Source: Pseudogracilibacillus sp037071985 (GTDB lineage: Bacteria > Bacillota > Bacilli > Bacillales > Amphibacillaceae). From it: 64,000 nt of DNA. Location of the stretch: NCBI RefSeq assembly GCF_037071985.1, contig NZ_JAXHDF010000005.1, positions 124,001-188,000 of the forward strand, in the 5' to 3' direction. Shown piece after piece: positions 16,493 to 24,219 of this stretch. Under the pieces are notes generated by a model. It saw nothing but the letters and a program-made list of their open reading frames with translations, was not told where the DNA came from and did not search any database. Within the stretch, counting starts at the first letter, position 1. Every line of letters begins with the position of its first letter. The position numbers were made by a program, and so were the translations under genes.

Positions 16493-19400
16493 GCTCCCAT
16501 CTCCTTCAACTGTTTTACTTCCTGCTCTAATATTTGAACCTTCAATTCTAAAACACACACTTTTTCATCCGTGTTGTTTAGTTGCTTCTCCATCGTGTCC
16601 ACTCTTTGTTTTTCATTTTTCATTACAACGTGCAATAAAACTGGCACTCTATCATAACTAAATGATGATGGATTATTATCTTGGTCAAATTGCACCAATC
16701 TCGGTTCTATTGGTGCCACATCATCCGCGATGTACCCATAATGTGAATGTTCTTTATTATCATCAGCTGTGTTTTTCGGTCTGTAAAATACAGGTGTTGC
16801 ATTTTCGAAAAAATTGTATGCATATTCTTTTTCAATTGCCTCAATATCTCGTTTGTACTTCCTAGCCGAAGTGGACATGCCAAACGTTCCATATGAAGTC
16901 ACATGCATGTTTGCTGCGCTTGAATATCTTCTGTTATATACATCGAGTGATCTCACTACGTTTCCTTCGCTATCCTGCAACACTTCAATGTGTGCATTAC
17001 CACTACTTATAAGTGCTGCTCTTGATGTTCCTAAAATTAATGTGCCTCCGCGTTTCGAACTGGCATATCTGTATATCGCGAATCCTGTAACACCATCCCA
17101 TGTGAAGTCATTTACTCTTGCTCTTCTTGTGCTTCCGAAGTAGGTGGTTATTTCAGTTACTTGTATCTCATCTTTGAAAACAACTCTATCGCTGAAATTA
17201 AACCCTTTTTCATCTTTCGCACTCGTTCTATGCCATGTTAGTAATGTAGTGTAGCTTGAAGCCCCTGCTGTCTGCTTGTACCCCCATGACATATAATCCG
17301 CATCGTTTTCTAGTCCGAACCTTAATCCGCGATATCCGCTGTCATTCACGAAATTTGATGTTCCGATGTGGCCTACCGATCTGTTATCTCTGTAGAATCG
17401 CTGTCCTGAACCATTAATCAATGACGTTCTCTCTCCGCCCGAATATGTTTCCATTCCACTTCCTGTGATTGATACCTGGCTTGTTACGTTATTAAACCCT
17501 GTTCGAACAAAATTCGCAACACTTCCTGTTAGTTTATCGACACTTAATGATGCTATTTTTGCTGAAGTGATAGTTGTATTCGCTATTTTTGCATTGTCTA
17601 CCGCCAAATCCGCAATTTGCGCTCTGCCGATTACACCACTATCAATAATCGTTTGTGCTGTGATCCATAGCTTACTACCATTTATCAATATCCCTTCAGT
17701 TGATATATTGATTTCGTTTAATACATCATTTTTCATTACGCGTAAATTGATTGCATCACTTAGTTGAGTATATTGCGAATATAAATCTTCATCGTGATTT
17801 GTCCAGGATGTACTTTCTTCTCCTGCCGCTAACTTAAATTTGTAAGTCGTTCCTAATTTTTCTAAAAAATAGTCGTCAACTTCCACGAATACCATTGCAT
17901 AAACTTCATTTGATGCTGTTGTAAAGGTTCTGCTTTGCCCGTTGGTTATCACAATGTTTCGCACATGTTCCCTATTTCCGTTGTAAAGCGATATTTGTAA
18001 TTCATTGATTCTTTGCGATGAGAAGTCCGTCACTGTGTATGTCTTTTCTCCCTCTAAACTGAACATATCGTAAGTCCAGTGACTAGCTACGATACTCATC
18101 CAATTTTCAGGATCATGTGTTATTAGGTTTTTTGCACTTAAATCAGAAACCCTCATTTGTAGTCCTTTTGATATTTGCGTGACTTCTGTTAGGTTTCCTT
18201 CGATGTCTTCCACTGTCGTTTGTAGTCCTGTTGCTATCTGCGTGACTTCTGTTAGGTTTCCTTCCATGTCACCTACAGTTGTTTGTAATCCTAACAGATC
18301 ATGTTTTATTGTCGAAATCTCCCCTTCGTGCTCGCCAACAAATTCACTAAGTGCTCCTATTTCATCAAAGGCTGCTCTTGCCTCGTCAAATGCTTTACCT
18401 GCCACACCGAATGCTTCATCTGCTCTGCCCATTGCATCTGCCGCACTATCTAATGCTCCTTGTAATTCATCTTTAATATTCATCGCTACTTTTGCCGATA
18501 CTTGTTTACTCCAATCAGATGCGGTTCCTCGCGTGTTTACCGCTCGAACCCTGTAATACCAGGTGTCGCTATCATCTACTTCATGCGCGAATGCTGATAC
18601 TCTACCGCGCCACAATAGATGTTGCGAATCAGGTGTGAAGTCTTTTACTTTCGATCCGTAAACCTCGTAATGGCTAATATATACCGCATAATCATAATCC
18701 CAATAAACCTGTATGATATTAATTCCGCCAAATGCATCAACGTTGATTGGTGTATTTGGTTTTCTGTCAGGGAAATTTTCGTTCTCTATTTGAGGATGCT
18801 CCCATTTACCCCGATTATTATCTAACGTATCTTCAATATCGGATATTCTATCGTCTTCTAAGTCTAAGAATTGGCCCATTTCGACAACTGCATCATCTTT
18901 ATCTAGTAAATCGTATTCGATTGAGATTATGCGCGTTTGTATCGTTATTGGTTTTGCGAATGAATAATCTTTAGCTACTGCTGTATCTCCTAATTCTGCT
19001 GTTTTGCTTAACAAGTGAACGGATAATTGATAATTGACTTCTACTTTACTTGCGCTTTCCATTAAGTGATTGTATGTGGCCAATAATAATTCTTCAGGAT
19101 CTTCAATGTTTTGATCGTTAAATTCACCGCGCCGATGTAATAATGTTCCGTCTTTCTTTTTTCTCCCATACTTCTGTAGTGCCGCATTGTTCCCTACCCA
19201 CTTTTGACCTCTTGGTTTATCTACAGGATCACCATTCGACACCTTCCATTCGACATCACCGAAATCAATATAACGTGTATATCCTCCTGTGTGTTCGCCT
19301 TCCTCATCTTCAATTTGCAGGGATGCTCCCCAACCATATAGCGCTGTTTTTGGATAAGATAATACGGTCCGTTTTATTTCTTGCGTGTTATGGCCAACTT

Positions 19401-20085
19401 CAAACCACAACCCTTTATCTGATCCGATTCTGTTCGAAATGATAAGTTTTCTTTTGTCGATTCTACCTAAATCATTCAACTCTATTTCATCTACTAAGTC
19501 GCCGCCCCAGGTATCAATGATTTTAAAAACACATTCAGTGCTTGTTAGTTTATAAAATGATGTAGATGCCTTTCCTAATGAAACCGTAACTTCTCCATCG
19601 TACCTTGTTCCTTCTAGTGCATCGTTTAGCGCTTCCTGGGCCTCTTTGTCGCTATACCTTTTATCTAAAACATAGTTATCGTTTAATTCATCGATCCATG
19701 CTGGGAAACATATAGCTGTTACTTCCGCTGCATCTATATTGCTAACATCGTCAACTTCTTTTATGACGTATTCTCGTAACTTGTTTTCACGATCCCTGAA
19801 TACAACTCTATTTTCTTCTTGAATATATTTAGCTGCCACAACATTTTCTGCATGAACTCCGCTTCTTGCAACCCTTCCAACAAATGCACCTGCAACTTGC
19901 GTAAGGTTGTGGTTCCCATCATAAGTCTGTTCATATTCAGCTTCCGCATCAACAATAATGGTTAACGGGCTATCAGGCACTTTATTTATTTCTTCTTTAA
20001 AAGGCGCGCTAACAAGTCCGTTGTCTTCACTTAGAATTGTTAACAGTTCATCATCGGCATTAAAAACATAAATCTCTGACATCAT
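16489..20085 (-). CDS. Tail endopeptidase/tail fibre with C-terminal S74 intramolecular chaperone
   Basis: 1198 residues. The N-terminal 380 residues are of the phage minor structural/prophage endopeptidase tail type (Tal-like hub: beta-rich, then KRYSDKEAQEALNDAL). A fibronectin-type III module follows at about 445-530 (PNTPINVDAFGG ... YYRVRAVNTRGTASDW). An Ala-rich coiled coil leads to two copies of a 26-residue repeat (LQTTVGDMEGNLTEVTQ and LQTTVEDIEGNLTEVTQ), a carbohydrate-binding-like region and a beta-helical shaft. The C-terminus is a Peptidase_S74 chaperone with STSARKYKRDIEAI, carrying the Ser and Lys of the autocleavage dyad, and a final coiled coil. It forms the tail tip with Dit; the DGR cassette lies just upstream. 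Confidence 0.88.
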   Translation of the reverse strand: MMSEIYVFNADDELLTILSEDNGLVSAPFKEEINKVPDSPLTIIVDAEAEYEQTYDGNHNLTQVAGAFVGRVARSGVHAENVVAAKYIQEENRVVFRDRENKLREYVIKEVDDVSNIDAAEVTAICFPAWIDELNDNYVLDKRYSDKEAQEALNDALEGTRYDGEVTVSLGKASTSFYKLTSTECVFKIIDTWGGDLVDEIELNDLGRIDKRKLIISNRIGSDKGLWFEVGHNTQEIKRTVLSYPKTALYGWGASLQIEDEEGEHTGGYTRYIDFGDVEWKVSNGDPVDKPRGQKWVGNNAALQKYGRKKKDGTLLHRRGEFNDQNIEDPEELLLATYNHLMESASKVEVNYQLSVHLLSKTAELGDTAVAKDYSFAKPITIQTRIISIEYDLLDKDDAVVEMGQFLDLEDDRISDIEDTLDNNRGKWEHPQIENENFPDRKPNTPINVDAFGGINIIQVYWDYDYAVYISHYEVYGSKVKDFTPDSQHLLWRGRVSAFAHEVDDSDTWYYRVRAVNTRGTASDWSKQVSAKVAMNIKDELQGALDSAADAMGRADEAFGVAGKAFDEARAAFDEIGALSEFVGEHEGEISTIKHDLLGLQTTVGDMEGNLTEVTQIATGLQTTVEDIEGNLTEVTQISKGLQMRVSDLSAKNLITHDPENWMSIVASHWTYDMFSLEGEKTYTVTDFSSQRINELQISLYNGNREHVRNIVITNGQSRTFTTASNEVYAMVFVEVDDYFLEKLGTTYKFKLAAGEESTSWTNHDEDLYSQYTQLSDAINLRVMKNDVLNEINISTEGILINGSKLWITAQTIIDSGVIGRAQIADLAVDNAKIANTTITSAKIASLSVDKLTGSVANFVRTGFNNVTSQVSITGSGMETYSGGERTSLINGSGQRFYRDNRSVGHIGTSNFVNDSGYRGLRFGLENDADYMSWGYKQTAGASSYTTLLTWHRTSAKDEKGFNFSDRVVFKDEIQVTEITTYFGSTRRARVNDFTWDGVTGFAIYRYASSKRGGTLILGTSRAALISSGNAHIEVLQDSEGNVVRSLDVYNRRYSSAANMHVTSYGTFGMSTSARKYKRDIEAIEKEYAYNFFENATPVFYRPKNTADDNKEHSHYGYIADDVAPIEPRLVQFDQDNNPSSFSYDRVPVLLHVVMKNEKQRVDTMEKQLNNTDEKVCVLELKVQILEQEVKQLKEMGA

Positions 20086-20093
20086 TCCACCTC

Positions 20094-20258
20094 CTACTGA
20101 CTGCGCATTAGTTCATTTATCATGTTTTCTTGTTCGGCATTTTCATTCAATAATTTAGTAATCGTTTTTGATTGCTTTTTAATTACATTACTTTGTTTGT
20201 CTATCAATTCTATTAAGTCGAAATAAGTGTTTGTTTTATCATTGTCCCTCATCCTCAT
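20094..20258 (-). CDS. Small coiled-coil phage protein (54 aa)
   Basis: Reads MRMRDNDKTNTYFDLIELID and then a lysine/glutamine-rich helix ending NELMRSQ. A second ATG at 20252 has better spacing from GAGGT, so the protein may be 52 residues. Its stop lies 8 bp before the fibre gene start, with GGAGG for that gene overlapping it. No family recognised; a tail accessory or fibre-attachment role is possible from position. Confidence 0.6.
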   Translation of the reverse strand: MRMRDNDKTNTYFDLIELIDKQSNVIKKQSKTITKLLNENAEQENMINELMRSQ

Positions 20259-20454
20259 CTACCTCAAGTTCATGAATTTCAATTCCTATGAAAATATGAT
20301 TCTCTTTTTCTTCAGGCTCTTTTTGTGTGATGTATTGTGTCGATTCGTCAAATTCACTTGGTATATCTTCATATACCACTTCTTTATATCCGCTTATTTG
20401 CGTATAACTTAGCAACAAAATTCCCTGTTTTGTTATTTTTCCGTATCTTGTCAT
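20239..20454 (-). CDS. Small acidic phage protein overlapping the RT gene end
   Basis: 71 residues: a basic N-terminus (MTRYGKITKQGILLLSYTQ) and an acidic C-terminus (IHELEVDEDEGQ). It overlaps the last 71 bp of the reverse transcriptase gene in another frame and the start of the 54-residue gene. It is too short and not four-helical, so it is not an Avd protein. Function unknown. Confidence 0.5.
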   Translation of the reverse strand: MTRYGKITKQGILLLSYTQISGYKEVVYEDIPSEFDESTQYITQKEPEEKENHIFIGIEIHELEVDEDEGQ

Positions 20455-21478
20455 TTTTGCTCACCACCTTTTTGGCCAACTTTATGGACACTACAGGTTT
20501 TACATATTTGTGATAAAACAAATAGCTATCACTTCGTTTAATCCAGCCCCAATAAGATATAATTGCCCTGGCATCTTTTTCATTTAAATAACCTTTCCTA
20601 GCTATTTTGTTTACTCTTCTTTTAATTCGCAATGCATTTCTTTTCCTTAGTGTTGTTCTGTCTCGAAAAAATCTAAAACCTAAAAAATCAATAGCCCGAT
20701 CATTTACCATGAATACCTGCCAATTATTTTTTAGGTTTAGTTTTATGTTGCTTAGGTAATTTTCTATTTCCCTTCGCGCTCTATGTAATTTTCTTTTATT
20801 TGAATCTAGCAGGATTAAATCATCTACATATCTGATGTAATACTTGATTCGTAATCGCTCTTTTATAAAATGGTCTAATCCTTCAAGAAAGAAATTACTG
20901 AACCATTGCGAAGTATAGTAACCTATTGGTTGTCCTTCCGTGCTATCGATTATGGTGTCGATCAACCATAAGCAATCGTTATCTTTTATCTTTCTTCTGA
21001 ACATTTCTTTTAATTTTTCGTTATCAATCGATGGATAAAACTTTTGTACATCTAATTTCAAACACCACTTAGTACCTCTACAATCATTATCAATCCATCT
21101 CCTTAATGCCTTTTGCCCGTATGCTGTACCGCGCCCTGGAACACTCCCGCAATTGTACTCATACATAGACTTCATAAATATTGGTTCTAATTGAATTAAT
21201 AGCGCCCAATGAATTATGTGATCAGGATAGAATCTTGGTTTGTAAATTATTCTCTCTTTTTTATTAGCCCCATCATAAACATTCCTGTGATGCGGATTGA
21301 TTGGTTTAAACGTTTTATTGATGATCATTTCTTGAATTTGGAAAGCATAATAATCAACGTTATCTAATACCTTCTTAACGTGTCTATGGCCTCTTTTTCC
21401 TTCTGATGATCTCCATATAGCAACTTTAATGTTTTCAATGTCATATATTTTTTCGTAAATATAACCTACACGTTTCAA
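20384..21478 (-). CDS. DGR reverse transcriptase
   Basis: 364 residues, the size of DGR enzymes. Fingers/palm motifs: YKPRFYPDHIIHWAL (80-94), GSVPGRGTAYGQKALRRW (111-128), motif A LKLDVQKFYPSID (140-152), motif 4 GQPIGYYTSQWFSNFF with the DGR-type IGxxxSQ (185-191), and YVDD (217-220). The C-terminal thumb is basic. There is no maturase or HNH domain, so it is not a group II intron protein. Start is TTG 21478 with AAGGAG 15 bases upstream. It follows the template repeat on the same strand, and the TR/VR pair shows what it does: copies TR RNA with adenine errors into the 3' end of the 21787-23466 gene. Confidence 0.95.
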   Translation of the reverse strand: MKRVGYIYEKIYDIENIKVAIWRSSEGKRGHRHVKKVLDNVDYYAFQIQEMIINKTFKPINPHHRNVYDGANKKERIIYKPRFYPDHIIHWALLIQLEPIFMKSMYEYNCGSVPGRGTAYGQKALRRWIDNDCRGTKWCLKLDVQKFYPSIDNEKLKEMFRRKIKDNDCLWLIDTIIDSTEGQPIGYYTSQWFSNFFLEGLDHFIKERLRIKYYIRYVDDLILLDSNKRKLHRARREIENYLSNIKLNLKNNWQVFMVNDRAIDFLGFRFFRDRTTLRKRNALRIKRRVNKIARKGYLNEKDARAIISYWGWIKRSDSYLFYHKYVKPVVSIKLAKKVVSKNDKIRKNNKTGNFVAKLYANKRI

Positions 21479-21615
21479 CTTCGTTTATTGCTCCTTCTTA
21501 TTAGTCTCAAGGTCTTTCGACTGCTGCTACTAAACCTCGCTCTTTGCAACGAATTTTTAGCAAGGGCTAAGGATTATAAAATGCTTATAAGAATCTTTTT
21601 TTATCTAATAAGAGT

Positions 21616-21715
21616 CCGACCGCCACTATTGGCGTTCCGATTCGACGACGTGTTATTGAAGTTCCATAACGACAACCCCGCGTTAGAGCCATTACTCCAA
21701 TAACCGCCGAAACGG
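21616..21715 (-). repeat. DGR template repeat (TR)
   Basis: 100 nt, non-coding, between the VR gene and the RT gene. It aligns without gaps to 21808-21907. There are six mismatches, at 21629, 21635, 21653, 21656, 21683 and 21692; every one is an A in TR on the minus (sense) strand. The other 15 adenines and 79 non-adenine positions are identical. The affected codons would be AAT or AAC in TR. At the 3' end TR continues CGG-ACTCTTA while VR has CGG-CTTCTTA, the kind of difference seen between IMH* and IMH. Confidence 0.95.
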
Positions 21716-21759
21716 AGAGCGCGCACTCTATAACCCTGTAAAACAAATGACTTAAAACC

Positions 21760-21780
21760 TAAGGGGATGTTTCCCCCTTA
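21760..21780. other. Hairpin just 3' of the DGR variable gene
   Basis: TAAGGGG with CCCCTTA around a 7-nt loop (GAAACAT on the sense strand), 6 bp past the stop codon of the VR gene. In the BPP-1 DGR a hairpin/cruciform just downstream of VR helps target recognition; this one is in the matching place. Another palindrome, CTTCTTAAGAAG, lies at 21796-21807 between VR and the stop. Confidence 0.65.
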
Positions 21781-21786
21781 ACCCCC

Positions 21787-23466
21787 TCAAAGAGGCTTCT
21801 TAAGAAGCCGACCGCCACTAGTGGCGCTCCGATTCGACGACGTGCTAGTGAAGTTCCATAACGACAACCCCGCGCTAGAGCCAGTACTCCAATAACCGCC
21901 GAAACGGGCAACACGTTGCCCTGTATTTTGATAGTAATAATCCGCGTAATACGTGCTTGTTCCTGCGCCTACTTCTATCGGAAATTCTGCATATGGATGA
22001 TTTGCATCATACCCCATTTCCTTTACATATCCGTTTGCATCATGATTCACATAACCTAATTTTTCATAAGGTTTCGCAAACACATTACTAGCATAATCAT
22101 CCGCATTCCTGGCTACCCATGCTTGATGACTATTAATGTTTACACCGTCAATCCACTCATAAATATTACCGTATGGATTTTCAATGCCGCGATAACTAAT
22201 ACCATTCCAACCATCATTTGCATTTACTGTTCCGCTTGAAGCTAAAATTTCACTTGAAAATCCTGTAATAACAGATCTATTAGCTATTACATCTCCTACA
22301 GATGTGCTAACAGGATCACCATCAAAATATATCGCTGTATTGCTGCTGTCATATGACTCTACTTTTGTTATTAATCTTGATGTTCCCGTGACACTGTTAC
22401 TGTAATTATTAACCCCTATTCCAATTGTTTGTCCCGCTTCATATCCTGATGCGGTTGAATTAGATACAATTGCTCTATTCGCATTACTTTCAGCTACTGT
22501 AACCGTGTGGTTATTGCTGTAATTTGCACTTACATGACCTTGCATTATCGATTGAGTGTTTAACGTTGCGAATTCGATAAAGAATAATGCTTGCAATGCA
22601 TCGATCATGTGAATGTCATTTTGTTGGTAACCTGGCCCATTCTCTGTTGCATAACCCCTGAACTCAACAATGTTCTGTTCTACTGTCGGATGCACTCCCG
22701 CCTTAGATGTTAAGCGAACATCCTCGACAAACCCTTCGTACTTTCCGATAAGTGCATAATCTAATTCTTTATTATTGTTGAAGTCCCAAAATATCCAAGG
22801 AAGATAAAATCCTGTGTGATGATGCTTGGATATCCTCAATACATAAAACCCTTTTCCTGATTTCTTTTGTATATAGAATTTAGGTATTTTTACGAATGTG
22901 TTTCCTATATCATCTGTCACCTCGCCCATCTCGCCCCAAATCGGCAAGTTATCGAAGTCGTTAGTGACTGATTGCCCGTCTATACCAGCATTTGCAACCA
23001 ATCCTTGCGCTTCATCTGTTCGTATCATTGTTGGTGATGACACCTTATTCCATCGAACACCGTAAATTGCTTTGTCTCCTGCTAATACGTTGATCTTTTT
23101 ATTAATATTCTTTTGGTTTTCGTTCAAATCATCTATTGATTGCTTTAGTTGATCTATTTTACCTTGTGTTCCAGCATCATTTGTTTTAAGTTTTTGACTT
23201 TCCGTTAAGTTATCTATCGTTTGTTTTATCTGATTCGTTGCGCCTTTTGCTTCGTTGTCTTTTGTGTGTATCGGATTGCTCGATGATACAGGCAACCATA
23301 TACCTGATTCAGTTTTATTATATAAAGCGCTAGGAAATGGATTTTTTTCAGTTACATCAACCGCATGTCCGCTTTCATCATAGAACTGTGGATTGTATCC
23401 TGGCATTTCTCCTGGTGGTGGATTTTGTTCGCGGTTTAGTCTTCCCGCTGTTTCATTTCTCGCCAT
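21787..23466 (-). CDS. DGR-diversified tail protein with C-type-lectin-like C-terminus
   Basis: 559 residues. The N-terminal ~60 residues (GEMPGYNPQFYDESG) look like a virion-anchoring module, followed by two related helical repeats (IKQTIDNLTESQK, LKQSIDDLNENQK). The large C-terminal domain is of the FGE/C-type-lectin kind used by DGR targets, with WNGISYRGIENPYGNIYEWIDG and a terminal ARFGGYWSTG ... SGGRLL. The variable repeat encodes residues 521-553. Residues differing from TR: T528, S531, T540, S541, S547 and T549, all Asn in TR; N538 and N545 are unchanged AAY codons. It lies between Dit and the tail hub, so it is probably the receptor-binding tip. Confidence 0.93.
   Translation of the reverse strand: MARNETAGRLNREQNPPPGEMPGYNPQFYDESGHAVDVTEKNPFPSALYNKTESGIWLPVSSSNPIHTKDNEAKGATNQIKQTIDNLTESQKLKTNDAGTQGKIDQLKQSIDDLNENQKNINKKINVLAGDKAIYGVRWNKVSSPTMIRTDEAQGLVANAGIDGQSVTNDFDNLPIWGEMGEVTDDIGNTFVKIPKFYIQKKSGKGFYVLRISKHHHTGFYLPWIFWDFNNNKELDYALIGKYEGFVEDVRLTSKAGVHPTVEQNIVEFRGYATENGPGYQQNDIHMIDALQALFFIEFATLNTQSIMQGHVSANYSNNHTVTVAESNANRAIVSNSTASGYEAGQTIGIGVNNYSNSVTGTSRLITKVESYDSSNTAIYFDGDPVSTSVGDVIANRSVITGFSSEILASSGTVNANDGWNGISYRGIENPYGNIYEWIDGVNINSHQAWVARNADDYASNVFAKPYEKLGYVNHDANGYVKEMGYDANHPYAEFPIEVGAGTSTYYADYYYQNTGQRVARFGGYWSTGSSAGLSLWNFTSTSSNRSATSGGRLLKKPL
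21808..21907 (-). repeat. DGR variable repeat (VR)
   Basis: Last ~100 bp of the target gene, 94% identical to TR. Changes on the sense strand: AAT to ACT three times and AAC to AGC three times, always at the second codon base. The GC-rich 3' end (GTGGCGGTCGG) is the candidate initiation-of-homing site. Just 5' of VR, GGGCAA-CGTG-TTGCCC (21906-21921) forms a tight hairpin that TR does not have. Confidence 0.95.
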
Positions 23467-23477
23467 ATTAGCACCCC

Positions 23478-24212
23478 CTAATAATGTCTTTCTGAAAAGT
23501 ATATTTCAGTTTTGTTGGTTGCACTTAATTTATTTAATCCACTTTTAAGTTCAAACCAAATTGATTCTAGTGATAACCCGACGTCTATCACATAACCGTT
23601 TAATAGTAGTAACCTTTCTTTGTAATCTATTTCTAAGATGTCATTTATCTTAAAATCGTAATTGATTACTAATCTTCCGTCTTCCGAATTTAATACATAT
23701 GAATCCGTTGCTGCTGTGAAAACAGATTTAGCTTTCCATTCGGTAGGTTCAAGTCCACCTATACTGTAAGGTGTTTCACTTTCCACTACGTTTATTGTTT
23801 TTTCTAAACTGTACACATAAGGATCATACATTTTTAAGTTAATATTAATTTCTCCATCTTCACACGTTATACTATCTATTCCATATGATTGTTCTTGTAC
23901 TGCGAATATTCGTTTATCAGGTGTTAAATCTCTTATGATTTCCATTTCATCGTAAGAGTAGAATATCCTATAAATTAAATGGATCATTTCGTCTAATTCT
24001 TCCATTGAGTCTGTCTGTAATAACAATTCGATATCTACGTCTCGGCTTTTTGGTACTCTTTTTTTAATTCGTTCTTTACGTCGCAATTGTTGTGTGTCGG
24101 TATCGAAATTAGGTGATGATATTATGAAGTCGTGTACCCAAATTCCATAATTGTGTAAATTGTATTCGCTACCGTCCTGGTGCTTTATAATGAAATTATG
24201 TTTACTTATCAA
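23478..24212 (-). CDS. Distal tail protein (Dit-like)
   Basis: 244 residues. The N-terminal SPP1 Dit/siphovirus tail component type is seen in the start with a conserved KHNFIIKHQDGSEYNLHNYG, the RLRRKERIKKR-like basic segment and FYSYDEMEIIRDLTPDKR. The C-terminal part is a galectin-like beta domain with YSIGGLEPTEWKAKS. It forms the ring at the tail tip that carries receptor-binding proteins. It ends 11 bp before the DGR target gene. Confidence 0.8.
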   Translation of the reverse strand: MISKHNFIIKHQDGSEYNLHNYGIWVHDFIISSPNFDTDTQQLRRKERIKKRVPKSRDVDIELLLQTDSMEELDEMIHLIYRIFYSYDEMEIIRDLTPDKRIFAVQEQSYGIDSITCEDGEININLKMYDPYVYSLEKTINVVESETPYSIGGLEPTEWKAKSVFTAATDSYVLNSEDGRLVINYDFKINDILEIDYKERLLLLNGYVIDVGLSLESIWFELKSGLNKLSATNKTEIYFSERHY

Positions 24213-24219
24213 TTTATCA

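Noticed and set aside
16489..20085. Second DGR variable repeat in the tail fibre gene
   Set aside because: No stretch resembling the template repeat; the C-terminus is an S74 chaperone, not a lectin-type domain.
20239..20454. 71-residue protein as Avd
   Set aside because: Too short, strand-rich and acidic; Avd is about 125 residues, basic and four-helical.
20384..21478. RT as a group II intron maturase, retron or Abi protein
   Set aside because: No maturase X/HNH domain, no intron ribozyme or retron msr-msd arrangement, and the TR/VR pair with adenine-only differences explains the RT fully.
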